A stretch of DNA of 41,376 nucleotides from positions 1 through 41,376 of IMG/VR virus record IMGVR_UViG_3300008267_000114; one strand, written 5' to 3'. This stretch comes from a virus. Under the pieces are notes generated by a model. It worked only from the letters and a program-made list of their open reading frames with translations, was not told where the DNA came from and made no database searches. This document shows positions 33,863-40,654 of the stretch, piece after piece (within the stretch, counting starts at the first letter, position 1; each line of letters starts with the position of its first letter). Made by a program: the position numbers and the translations under genes.

Positions 33863-34358
33863 ATTAACGGATAACTTTTTAGATGAACAGGGATTTAACC
33901 AAGTTAAATCAACCATGACAGATAATTCTGTTCTCCCTTGGTATTTCAACGATTATGTTTTAAGTAAAGAGGAAGACATGGGTAAGGCTTGGCAATTTAC
34001 CCACACATTCTTTAATCATTGGAGATGGCAAAGCGATTATGTGCAAGGAATTGCGCCATTGATAGACAAGATTGACCCAAAGGCTTGGCTAAGAATTAAA
34101 GCCAACTTAGGAATTAAATCCAGTGAAATAAAAGAACAGGGCTGGCATACGGATTATGATTTCCCATGCACGACTGCGGTTTTTTATTTGAATGACAATG
34201 ATGGTTATACAATATTTGAAGACGGAACTAAAGTTGAATCAAAAGCAAATCGATTGGTTGAGTTTGAATCACACCATAAACATTCTGGCACAACACATAC
34301 GAATACACTTACACGTGTGGTAATTAATATGAATTATATTAAAGAGGGTGGAAAGTAA
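33852..34358 (+). CDS. 2-oxoglutarate/Fe(II)-dependent oxygenase
   Basis: 168 residues, overlapping the glycosyltransferase gene by 11 bases. GWHTDYDFPCTTAVFYLN has the H-x-D iron pair, HHKHSGTTH the distal His, and LTRVVINMNYI the Arg that binds 2-oxoglutarate. These enzymes hydroxylate proteins, nucleobases or small molecules. Coupling to the glycosyltransferase suggests a hydroxylate-then-glycosylate pair (inference). Last gene before a strong terminator. Confidence 0.8.
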   Translation: MEYKLTDNFLDEQGFNQVKSTMTDNSVLPWYFNDYVLSKEEDMGKAWQFTHTFFNHWRWQSDYVQGIAPLIDKIDPKAWLRIKANLGIKSSEIKEQGWHTDYDFPCTTAVFYLNDNDGYTIFEDGTKVESKANRLVEFESHHKHSGTTHTNTLTRVVINMNYIKEGGK

Positions 34359-34389
34359 AAAAGGCGGGGGCATAACACCCCCGCCTTTT
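34357..34389. terminator. Bidirectional terminator between + and - arms
   Basis: GGCGGGGG (34363-34370) pairs with CCCCCGCC (34378-34385) around CATAACA, flanked by an A-run on the left and TTTT on the right, so it works for both converging operons. Confidence 0.88.
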
Positions 34390-34392
34390 GTA

Positions 34393-34536
34393 TTAGTTCA
34401 AGCTGATGCGTGAGAAGAACTCACGCTGAACTTGGTCAGCGTTCTTACATAACTGATACATCTCTTGCTCGCCTTTGCGTTTGCCGATTCGATAAGCGAC
34501 ATACGCAGTGATGGCGATGTAAACAATTGTCCACAT
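34393..34536 (-). CDS. Small membrane-anchored protein
   Basis: 47 residues: an N-terminal hydrophobic stretch (MWTIVYIAITAYVAYRIGK) then a charged helical tail. ATG 34536 overlaps the upstream gene's stop (TAATG), and the stop lies four bases before the terminator. Last gene of the - strand operon. Function unknown. Confidence 0.6.
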   Translation of the reverse strand: MWTIVYIAITAYVAYRIGKRKGEQEMYQLCKNADQVQREFFSRISLN

Positions 34537-34859
34537 TACTTTGCTCCAATCCGTTCGAGTAGTTTGTCTGGTTGTTCGAGATGAACAATGACAGCCTTGC
34601 CTGGTTCATCTTTATCTACAGCAGATAAGTTCTTTGCAAACTTCTCAGCCTGTAGTTTTGTGCTGAACTCACCCCACGCCTGGACTGGAGCCCAACGCGC
34701 TAGCTGTGCTACGAGTATGTAGGACTCACGTTTGTATCTTGATTCATCAAGAGCCTCGATGATTTCTACCGCTAGTTCCGCAGCACTTTCGGAGTTAGTA
34801 TTGTCAGGGTCAAGTAGGTTTGCAACCAACTTGATTTCAGTCGGACGTGGACGAGCCAT
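34536..34859 (-). CDS. Unknown small protein
   Basis: 107 residues from ATG 34859, which overlaps the upstream stop (TGATG). Begins MARPRPTEIKLVANLLDPDN, then a helical segment and a C-terminal strand-rich part (GKAVIVHLEQPDKLLERIG) with a sequence looking like a small SPOR-less alpha/beta domain. The first half resembles short phage HTH proteins, but no motif is decisive. Confidence 0.6.
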   Translation of the reverse strand: MARPRPTEIKLVANLLDPDNTNSESAAELAVEIIEALDESRYKRESYILVAQLARWAPVQAWGEFSTKLQAEKFAKNLSAVDKDEPGKAVIVHLEQPDKLLERIGAK

Positions 34860-34990
34860 CAGTATTCTTTCATGCACTGCACATACTTCTGATGAATCAT
34901 CAGCGCTTCCTGTGCTTCTCGTTCTGTTCTACGTTCTATCTCTGCATTACAGTAAGAGCAGATAAGAATTACGCTAGTTAGATGTATCAT
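34859..34990 (-). CDS. Small C2HC zinc-finger-like protein
   Basis: 43 residues. C11-x2-C14, His33 and Cys39 make a C-x2-C-x18-H-x5-C spacing, with a charged helix between. RBS AAGGAAGGAAG precedes ATG 34990, which overlaps the upstream stop (ATGA). Its TGA overlaps the next ATG. Probably zinc-binding; role unknown. Confidence 0.6.
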   Translation of the reverse strand: MIHLTSVILICSYCNAEIERRTEREAQEALMIHQKYVQCMKEY

Positions 34991-35214
34991 GCTTCCTTCC
35001 TTTCCTTGTGTTCCTTGTAATACATTTCGCAGACATCACCATCTATCTGATGGTAATGCATATGAGCACCAGACATGAAGAGGACTTCGTCCTCGTCGTC
35101 GCCTAGTCCATAGGAATCGTGGTATCCACAATACCAAGTCCAGCCCCCGACTGGAACAATCTTTAGTCGGGAGGCTTTTACTTCGAGCGTATTTTTATTT
35201 TTTAGTTTGCCCAT
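34987..35214 (-). CDS. Unknown small protein with aromatic core
   Basis: 75 residues from ATG 35214, four bases after AGGAG; longer starts overlap the upstream gene further. Contains GGWTWYCGYHDSYGLGDD then MSGAHMHYHQIDGD, with several His and two Cys that might bind metal. Acidic middle and basic tail. No family recognised. Confidence 0.55.
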   Translation of the reverse strand: MGKLKNKNTLEVKASRLKIVPVGGWTWYCGYHDSYGLGDDEDEVLFMSGAHMHYHQIDGDVCEMYYKEHKERKEA

Positions 35215-35431
35215 CATTCTCCTCTGGTGCGTAAGCAATGATGTCTACCATCTGTGCTTCTGTATCGTTATGCAATGGCTGCTCTATTAGAGCAGGCTCA
35301 TCGTTCTTTTGTGAGTAGATGTGTAAGTAGTCCAGTGCTTTGAGTATGTATTGCGCCACCCTTGGGGTGAGTGGCGGTTGCTCATACGGTTGGTCGAACT
35401 GGTCTACGTATTTCTGTAATGGGTTTGTCAT
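35195..35431 (-). CDS. Unknown small acidic protein
   Basis: 78 residues, MTNPLQKYVDQFDQPYEQPP then a helix (RVAQYILKALDYLHIYSQKN). Start overlaps the DUF932 gene's stop (ATGA), stop runs into the next gene. Function unknown. Confidence 0.6.
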   Translation of the reverse strand: MTNPLQKYVDQFDQPYEQPPLTPRVAQYILKALDYLHIYSQKNDEPALIEQPLHNDTEAQMVDIIAYAPEENDGQTKK

Positions 35432-36396
35432 GCTACCTCCTGTGTTACTAGGTCAAGAGCTTTGCTCTTGAGGGTGTCATACTTACCAGCGATTACACGT
35501 TCTGCACGAGTAGCCTCTGACTTGTGTGAGTTCCAGTCGAGATACTCGACGATTGCTTGGAACGCACCGAACGCAGTGCCTCGGATGTTATCTTGAGTGC
35601 TGCTTGATTGGTAGATGTTCATTGCAGTAGAGCGAGCATCGGTTACACGATTGAATGTGCGTCGTTCACCAGTGCTGAGTTTGTTATACGGTGTCTTCTC
35701 AATGATGGATGGTAGTGTCCACATCTTGTTGAACACACGCTCAACCTGGTTGTCTGATACCGATACATTGAGTAACTTATCTGCGATAAGTTCATAGGTT
35801 TCGATACCTGTATAGATTACATCTAACATCTTACGCATCTCATCTACCTTGAGTTGAGCGTTGGTTGTGTGATGCAAGGAATACTTGCAGTTCTTGCGGA
35901 AGATTCCACTGATTTGATTCGAGCAGAACAACCGATTGACTAGCGGTGTTACACCTAGTGAGCATGAACCATCATGTGAGGTTCGTGCTAGTAGGTATGC
36001 AGCATGTGGGTCATTGGCAATCTTGACTTCATGCGGTAACTCAAGAAGCATCCAGACTTGAGCACCATCTCGCAGCTCACCTGCGTTTGCATATCGTGCT
36101 TCACCTGAATCGACTAGTGCATCCAGCGCTGAGAACATCTCACCATTCTGGAACACCTTGTATCTACTACCTACTGTGCCAAGCACAGACTGTCCGCCAT
36201 CCTTATCGGTGCGGATAGTGGCGAATGTAGATGGCACAGCCAATCGGCTAACGCCTGTATCATTCACAGCGATAGCCTCAAGGTCAGCCAGTGATACGTG
36301 CCAGTCAAGACCAGCCTGTTGTGCTGCATCCTGTGCGGATGTAGCGGTTACTGCGGAGCCAGCAATACTTGCTGACATTCTACGTGTTGTTGTCAT
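35428..36396 (-). CDS. DUF932 phage/plasmid-like protein
   Basis: 322 residues from ATG 36396 with CGAAAGGA upstream (longer frame starts at 36441 without RBS). Hallmarks are GLDWHVSLADLEA near the start, GTVGSRYKVFQNGEMFSALD, MLLELPHEVKI and RLFCSNQ. DUF932 proteins are frequent in phages and plasmids and may touch DNA metabolism, but no activity is established in general. Largest gene of the - arm. Confidence 0.85.
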   Translation of the reverse strand: MTTTRRMSASIAGSAVTATSAQDAAQQAGLDWHVSLADLEAIAVNDTGVSRLAVPSTFATIRTDKDGGQSVLGTVGSRYKVFQNGEMFSALDALVDSGEARYANAGELRDGAQVWMLLELPHEVKIANDPHAAYLLARTSHDGSCSLGVTPLVNRLFCSNQISGIFRKNCKYSLHHTTNAQLKVDEMRKMLDVIYTGIETYELIADKLLNVSVSDNQVERVFNKMWTLPSIIEKTPYNKLSTGERRTFNRVTDARSTAMNIYQSSSTQDNIRGTAFGAFQAIVEYLDWNSHKSEATRAERVIAGKYDTLKSKALDLVTQEVA

Positions 36397-36437
36397 ATGT
36401 GTTCCTTTCGTTTGATGGTTGGTTGGGAGAGAGTATC

Positions 36438-36683
36438 TCATAGACGATTGTCGAAGTCAACAATTGCCTGGGAGAGTTGGTCATGGTAATGACCCATGCT
36501 GCAGGCTAGCTCGCCTGACTGTGACCAGTATGCCCACCATGTTACGTATGGGTGATACTGTGATTCGGGGAATAGGCAAAGGACTATCCATCCATTGCCT
36601 ACGGTTTTCTTGATGTCGAGAATGGTTGCGCCGTTAGCGCAAACATCACCACGCTTTGGCGTGGATAGGATTGTTTCTGTCAT
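36438..36683 (-). CDS. Unknown small Trp/Tyr-rich protein
   Basis: 81 residues. MTETILSTPKRGDVCANGAT and HPYVTWWAYWSQSGELACSM suggest a compact beta domain with two Cys. Begins two bases after the previous stop (36685). Common kind of small phage ORFan; function unknown. Confidence 0.6.
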   Translation of the reverse strand: MTETILSTPKRGDVCANGATILDIKKTVGNGWIVLCLFPESQYHPYVTWWAYWSQSGELACSMGHYHDQLSQAIVDFDNRL

Positions 36684-36684
36684 G

Positions 36685-37158
36685 TTATGCCTCCCTTATG
36701 TAGTCGACACGTGTGTCATCGATAGAGAATGTGTCGAACTCTGTGTTATCGCCATCGATATCCCATTCTGGGTCGCTGCTTATACCAATCTCCTCAGCAA
36801 TTGAGCGAGCATCATCTTCTGATGCTGCTGTTATCTTGAAGGTGGCATACATTACGTATCGAACCTGCACTTCATACTCTTTCGTGAAGACAAGTTCGTT
36901 GCCGAAGATGTCTTTGAGAATCTCAGATAATTCTGAGAACTCGATGGTGTCATCTGGGTCTGACTGATTCTCTTGAATCACATCATTGATTGCTGTGTAT
37001 AGACTACGCACCTTGTCACGATGGTCATTGACTAGGCTTGAGTAATTAGAAACCTTGGTTTCTAGGTCGGATAGTTTCGTATTAAGTTGTTGCACTAGCA
37101 CATCTGGTGCTATGTAATCGGTGACTGTTGCACCGAATGGTGTTGTTTCTTCGGTCAT
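36685..37158 (-). CDS. Unknown acidic protein with coiled coil
   Basis: 157 residues, strongly acidic. About 22-60 is a coiled coil (QQLNTKLSDLETKVSNYSSL). The end holds a strand-helix unit (YVMYATFKITAASEDDARSI). Start preceded by CGAAAGGAG and, further up, by hairpin copy 1 (37199-37217). Function unknown. Confidence 0.65.
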   Translation of the reverse strand: MTEETTPFGATVTDYIAPDVLVQQLNTKLSDLETKVSNYSSLVNDHRDKVRSLYTAINDVIQENQSDPDDTIEFSELSEILKDIFGNELVFTKEYEVQVRYVMYATFKITAASEDDARSIAEEIGISSDPEWDIDGDNTEFDTFSIDDTRVDYIREA

Positions 37159-37198
37159 TTGTGTTGCTCCTTTCGGTTAGTGTTGCTTCCTATATATA

Positions 37199-37217
37199 AG
37201 CACAGCTTTGCTGTGCT
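37199..37217 (-). repeat. Covarying hairpin element, copy 1
   Basis: Read on the - strand: TCAAGAT, stem AGCACAGC, loop AAA, stem GCTGTGCT, then TATATATAG. It starts directly after the stop of gene 37225-37539 and precedes CGAAAGGAG and ATG 37158. Stem bases 5 and 7 differ from other copies, each with the pairing change. Confidence 0.85.
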
Positions 37218-37224
37218 ATCTTGA

Positions 37225-37539
37225 TTACGCTGCGTCATCATCATCTGTGCGAGCAGCGAGTTGATTGTCGATTAGGTATTCGAGGACTAGTTCATCGGTG
37301 GTTTCGTAATCAATACCGAAGAAGTGGTCGCCCATGTTTACGAACCAGTTGTCCTTGACCATTCGGTCAAAGGCTTCTTCACGAGTTGATGTTACGACGA
37401 TGTCGTATTCATCTGGTCGTGAATACAGTGGTTCGAGTGCCTGCCAGATAGCAAGGTCTTGCATACCTGGACGGCGGTATTGCTCTGTGTAATTGAACAG
37501 TGTTGTTTCTACTTGTGCTATTAAGAATGATGCTTCCAT
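37225..37539 (-). CDS. Unknown acidic protein
   Basis: 104 residues, RBS AGGAG before ATG 37539. Helical, acidic, with the end ARTDDDDAA. WFVNMGDHFFGIDYETTDEL is the most distinctive segment. No family named. Its stop touches hairpin copy 1. Confidence 0.6.
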   Translation of the reverse strand: MEASFLIAQVETTLFNYTEQYRRPGMQDLAIWQALEPLYSRPDEYDIVVTSTREEAFDRMVKDNWFVNMGDHFFGIDYETTDELVLEYLIDNQLAARTDDDDAA

Positions 37540-37547
37540 GTTTACTC

Positions 37548-38255
37548 CTATCTCTTTGAGATACTGAATCGAATGTCGGACTTACCATCTATACATAGAC
37601 GGCATACCGCACAGGCTCCACCCTTTTCGGAGATGAGTGGAATGCGCTTGAGTTGTTCGGGGCAGGATGCTCCTGGCTTGCCAGTTAGTTCGAGCATTAC
37701 TTTCTTGGCATCACTGAAGGTGTTACCTAGATAAGCAACCTTCACACCAACAGGTGCGAACTCCCAGTTCTCGCTGTCGGCTGAGTAATACAGCGAGAGA
37801 TTGGCAACATCACGTAACGCACGAGCTGCGTCAGGGTTGCGTGTGTAAACCCAGAACTTTATGTCTGGATTGTTTTCGATTGCTACCTTCCATGCCCAGA
37901 TGTAATCGGCGTTGAAGAAGTCGCCGTCCCAGTGGATACGGAATAGTTTCTCGACACCTTTGGTGTCGCATTCTTTCTTGAACTCGATAAGCATGGTGTC
38001 AAGCATCGCCCACATGTCATACTTGTTTGCGTCCTTGATTGCATTCCAGTTGTGAAGTAATACTTCACGAACGGATGACCATTGCTTCTCTAGTTTTCCA
38101 GCGTAGCAAATCTTTTCGCATACGCTTGTGGCATAAGGGCAAGAGTATTGCTTGCCACTAGGCAGACCGAACGTGTTAGCGATTGCTGACCGCTTGCCAT
38201 TCGGTGTTGGTAATACAGTTACTTTACGGTCATGGGACCGCTTTAGTTTCGGCAT
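37548..38255 (-). CDS. GP88-family protein
   Basis: 235 residues from ATG 38255 (CGAAAGGAG upstream). Cys-rich entry CPYATSVCEKICYAG, then FRIHWDGDFFNADYIWAWKV, VYTRNPDAARAL and a C-terminal CAVCRLCIDG. This is the pattern of the actinophage gene product 88 family, whose Cys suggest a metal or Fe-S centre. Biochemical role unestablished. Follows hairpin copy 2. Confidence 0.78.
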   Translation of the reverse strand: MPKLKRSHDRKVTVLPTPNGKRSAIANTFGLPSGKQYSCPYATSVCEKICYAGKLEKQWSSVREVLLHNWNAIKDANKYDMWAMLDTMLIEFKKECDTKGVEKLFRIHWDGDFFNADYIWAWKVAIENNPDIKFWVYTRNPDAARALRDVANLSLYYSADSENWEFAPVGVKVAYLGNTFSDAKKVMLELTGKPGASCPEQLKRIPLISEKGGACAVCRLCIDGKSDIRFSISKR

Positions 38256-38292
38256 TGCTACTCCTTTCGTTGAGTTGTTGCCACTATTAATA

Positions 38293-38311
38293 AGCACATC
38301 TTTGATGTGCT
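38293..38311 (-). repeat. Covarying hairpin element, copy 2
   Basis: On the - strand: TCAAGAT, AGCACATC, AAA, GATGTGCT, TATTAATAG. It lies between the stop of 38325 and the CGAAAGGAG/ATG of the GP88-family gene. Confidence 0.85.
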
Positions 38312-38324
38312 ATCTTGATACGCA

Positions 38325-38528
38325 CTACCCGCAGCATGCGCCATCGGTAGTATCGGCACAGCATTCCGAACAGAATGGTTCGTTATCTTTCATGCTATTC
38401 CGACAGCCATACTCATCGAGTGTGTTAGTGCATGGGTGTCCCTCATACCCGAAGCACACAAGTTGAGCCAGTTCATCTATCGTCATGTCCATGATGTGCT
38501 TAGTAGTCATCGCGGTCGCTATCGTCAT
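38325..38528 (-). CDS. Small Cys-rich protein
   Basis: 67 residues from ATG 38528 (inner ATGs at 38510, 38492 and 38486 are possible; none has a clear RBS). Eight Cys, mostly in the last 45 residues (CFGYEGHPC, CSECCADTTDGACCG), suggest metal binding or a disulphide knot. Overlaps the end of the preceding gene. Function unknown. Confidence 0.6.
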   Translation of the reverse strand: MTIATAMTTKHIMDMTIDELAQLVCFGYEGHPCTNTLDEYGCRNSMKDNEPFCSECCADTTDGACCG

Positions 38529-38787
38529 AGTCGCACCATGGTCCGAGATGATGCCCCTCTACGATGGCATACGCAGGGGCTGTAATTGAGCCACGCCAAG
38601 TGATGCCTTCAGGTAGGGGGATACTCTTATGAGTATCGCCTTCTGACACTGCATAGATGGCTTCGATACATGGTTCCACCATAGTAAGTGGAACAGGGGG
38701 ATAGTGATTGCTTTGCAATTGAATTGCAATTGATTGGCGAATGTCAATGACATTCTCCGCGAGCTCGTGTGATGTGATGCTACCCAT
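38500..38787 (-). CDS. Unknown small protein
   Basis: 95 residues, start overlapping the previous stop (TAATG) with GAGGAGG upstream. N-terminal helix (NVIDIRQSIAIQLQSNHYPP) and an acidic tail (CDYDDSDRDDY). No family recognised. Confidence 0.6.
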   Translation of the reverse strand: MGSITSHELAENVIDIRQSIAIQLQSNHYPPVPLTMVEPCIEAIYAVSEGDTHKSIPLPEGITWRGSITAPAYAIVEGHHLGPWCDYDDSDRDDY

Positions 38788-38960
38788 TATTCTGCCTCCT
38801 CGTATAGTTCTTGAAGAATGTCTTCAAGTAAACCGTCTATGAAGTTATCAACTCTTCCATTGATTTCATCTACTGCCTTAGCGAATGCTAAGTCGGATAC
38901 ATTTCCCTCACGATTATCTTTATAGATAGCCTTGAGTTCTTCTATGTCTATGTATTGCAT
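38787..38960 (-). CDS. Small acidic helical protein
   Basis: 57 residues, MQYIDIEELKAIYKDNREGN to LQELYEEAE. TAATG junctions at both ends and GGAGG upstream (38968-38972) support coding. All-helical and acidic. Function unknown. Confidence 0.65.
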   Translation of the reverse strand: MQYIDIEELKAIYKDNREGNVSDLAFAKAVDEINGRVDNFIDGLLEDILQELYEEAE

Positions 38961-39118
38961 TAGTGTGCCTCCAGTTCCCAGTGTGCTCCGACTTCGAACG
39001 GTTCGAAGTCATCTGAAATCCAGTCATCGAGTTTCTCGATGGCTGATGCAGGGTCATTTGCTTTTACTTCTATTTCATAGTTCCTGGTAAGTGTTGCTCT
39101 TACTACGTAATTACCCAT
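38960..39118 (-). CDS. Small beta-alpha protein
   Basis: 52 residues from ATG 39118, where TGATG couples it to the previous gene and AAGGAGG lies upstream. YVVRATLTRNYEIEVKANDP then AIEKLDDWISDD resembles short phage proteins with a strand-strand-helix unit. Function unknown. Confidence 0.62.
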   Translation of the reverse strand: MGNYVVRATLTRNYEIEVKANDPASAIEKLDDWISDDFEPFEVGAHWELEAH

Positions 39119-39513
39119 CAGTTTGCCTCCTTGTCTACATAATCGGGATGCCAACCTGACTCCCGAACGTTGCGTCTGAACGCCACCTTGAGTGCGACTC
39201 CCACCTCATCGGTGATGTCTGTGTATTGTGCGCTGTATAACTGGCTTGCATTTGGTATAGATGGGACGTTGCTATCTTCGGTGTAATCACCGACAATCAT
39301 GACTCGGTCGCCAGCCCATCGCCCAGACACGCTAGTCAATGGCAGGTCGCCACCTCCAGCGTTAGGGCTAGTCATTACCAACAGATACATTGCATCAGCA
39401 ATGGTTCCGTTGAATGCACCTAGTTGTTCTACTTGCTTCGCGCCCAGCCCTAATCCATAAGGCTCGACGATTTCTTTCTTGTCATAGTTGACAAGGACAT
39501 GGTATTGACCCAT
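39118..39513 (-). CDS. Conserved-type small phage protein (GRWAGDR motif)
   Basis: 131 residues. MGQYHVLVNYDKKEIVEPYG and SGRWAGDRVMIVGDYTEDS match a family of phage and bacterial proteins that start MGQY and carry GRWAGD; the general role is not known. TAATG start overlap. Confidence 0.7.
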   Translation of the reverse strand: MGQYHVLVNYDKKEIVEPYGLGLGAKQVEQLGAFNGTIADAMYLLVMTSPNAGGGDLPLTSVSGRWAGDRVMIVGDYTEDSNVPSIPNASQLYSAQYTDITDEVGVALKVAFRRNVRESGWHPDYVDKEAN

Positions 39514-39755
39514 TAGTTTTGCTCCTTTGCTAGTCGTTGTTTGGCTTCATGGACTGCTTCGCAGACCAAGTCATACATGTCGGGGAACTCGAACCTGTTG
39601 AAGATAGCGACGGCTAGTCGCCACTCTTCATCGGTTAGTTTCTCTTCGCCCGCTACACCCATCACGTTCATGTCGTCTATGTCATACCATTGAGCGCAGA
39701 TTTCTGCATCAATTGGTAGTTCTTGCAGCAATGAAATTGCTGTTGATACCTTCAT
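39513..39755 (-). CDS. Unknown small acidic protein
   Basis: 80 residues from ATG 39755 with AAGGAGG upstream; a longer frame (39821) overlaps the preceding gene. MKVSTAISLLQELPIDAEIC resembles the start of small phage proteins with an ISxLqxxpxda pattern. Helical end. Function unknown. Confidence 0.65.
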   Translation of the reverse strand: MKVSTAISLLQELPIDAEICAQWYDIDDMNVMGVAGEEKLTDEEWRLAVAIFNRFEFPDMYDLVCEAVHEAKQRLAKEQN

Positions 39756-39907
39756 GCGTTTGCCTCCTTGTTGTTGTGGTATTGAAGTGTGTTCATCACT
39801 AGATGAATAACACAATCGCAATCTCCGCCGTTCATGTTGTCAATGAAGTCGAAGTGCGAATAGTTATCTTCGTATAACTGCTCGATTAGTTCAGGCATGG
39901 TTGCCAT
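39752..39907 (-). CDS. Very small acidic protein
   Basis: 51 residues, MATMPELIEQLYEDNYSHFD to NNKEANA, with C30 and C32 (GDCDCVIH). CGAAAGGGGA lies upstream of ATG 39907, which overlaps the previous stop; its own stop overlaps the next ATG (ATGA). Function unknown. Confidence 0.6.
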   Translation of the reverse strand: MATMPELIEQLYEDNYSHFDFIDNMNGGDCDCVIHLVMNTLQYHNNKEANA

Positions 39908-40089
39908 TAGATTTCCCCTTTCGCCTGCAGCTCCGCGAGGGCATCACCCCATGCGACGCTGAGTGTGTGGTATTTGGTTTCAACAATGACTGTATTCCAG
40001 TCATCGAGTTTCATTACCTCTACCCAATACATCGTGCCAGTGGGCGAGTTCTCATCTTCTTGCCAGTTAATCGCTACTTTGTAGTTCAT
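39907..40089 (-). CDS. Small protein, unknown
   Basis: 60 residues, MNYKVAINWQEDENSPTGTM then TKYHTLSVAWGDALAELQAK. A short strand-strand-helix layout. Both ends overlap neighbours (TGATG, TAATG). Function unknown. Confidence 0.6.
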   Translation of the reverse strand: MNYKVAINWQEDENSPTGTMYWVEVMKLDDWNTVIVETKYHTLSVAWGDALAELQAKGEI

Positions 40090-40172
40090 CAGTATTCACA
40101 TCCTTTGCAGTCAGGACGGAGGCAATCACCGCATGTGATGACTGCCTCCGTTGGGTTGGTTTCCTGGGTCAA
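40089..40172 (-). CDS. Possible 27-residue Cys peptide
   Basis: TTG start at 40172 overlaps the stop of the upstream gene (TTGA) and the TGA overlaps the next ATG (TGATG). The peptide ends TCGDCLRPDCKGCEY: C-x2-C-x4-C-x2-C, a miniature zinc knuckle. No strong RBS, so it depends on coupling. The Cys pattern and the fit between genes argue for coding, length argues against. Confidence 0.4.
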   Translation of the reverse strand: MTQETNPTEAVITCGDCLRPDCKGCEY

Positions 40173-40342
40173 CGGATTGCCGTTTCCCAGTGGTTGTCTA
40201 AATCAGCAGACCTTTGGTCTGCTATCTTGAGATGCCTGCGCCACTCAGTGTCGCGTCGCATCATGCCCATGAGGGCTCCAGTTAGGAATGACATTGCCAA
40301 TAGGCAAAGTATGAGGATGGATAGTGCTGTGTCGTTGCTCAT
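40169..40342 (-). CDS. Small membrane protein containing hairpin copy 3
   Basis: 57 residues. A hydrophobic N-terminal half (LSILILCLLAMSFLTGALMG) and a charged tail (RRDTEWRRHLKIADQRSADL). ATG 40342 overlaps the previous stop (TAATG). Hairpin copy 3 lies in the coding sequence for HLKIADQRSADL. Function unknown. Confidence 0.6.
   Translation of the reverse strand: MSNDTALSILILCLLAMSFLTGALMGMMRRDTEWRRHLKIADQRSADLDNHWETAIR
40205..40223 (-). repeat. Covarying hairpin element, copy 3 (inside a gene)
   Basis: On the - strand: CATCTCAAGAT, AGCAGACC, AAA, GGTCTGCT, GATTTAGAC. The stem is again a perfect 8 pairs but the TATTAAT tail is not kept. It lies inside gene 40169-40342. Confidence 0.8.
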
Positions 40343-40587
40343 TAGTTAGCACCGCCTTTCAGGGTTAGGTATGCGTTTGGTTCCACCTTGAGCACGGCTG
40401 CGAGAACCTTGTCAAAGTTTGGGTATTGACCCATTGCTGATAAGATTGCCTCAATCTTCTTCGAAGATTTGGCTGTGTTTGTAGTGATGCGAACCTTGGC
40501 GAATACTCGCTTGTTGTCCGCTTTCGAGATGTGGATAGTGCCGTTCTTCACGACACCGCTTAGTGTTTCGGTTGCTACTTTTCTCAT
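40342..40587 (-). CDS. Unknown small basic protein, first of the - arm
   Basis: 81 residues, GGAAAGGAAA upstream of ATG 40587. MRKVATETLSGVVKNGTIHI, a basic beta-like part and a helix (KKIEAILSAMGQYPNFDKVL). First gene of the left-going operon, preceded by hairpin copy 4. Function unknown. Confidence 0.62.
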   Translation of the reverse strand: MRKVATETLSGVVKNGTIHISKADNKRVFAKVRITTNTAKSSKKIEAILSAMGQYPNFDKVLAAVLKVEPNAYLTLKGGAN

Positions 40588-40635
40588 GGTGTTTCCTTTC
40601 CGCTGTCGGCATTTCCGACTGGCTCCCCATTAATA

Positions 40636-40654
40636 AGCAAATCTTTGATTTGCT
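40636..40654 (-). repeat. Covarying hairpin element, copy 4
   Basis: On the - strand: CATCTCAAGAT, AGCAAATC, AAA, GATTTGCT, TATTAATGG. It lies in the leader of the - strand operon, about 50 bases before ATG 40587. Confidence 0.85.
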
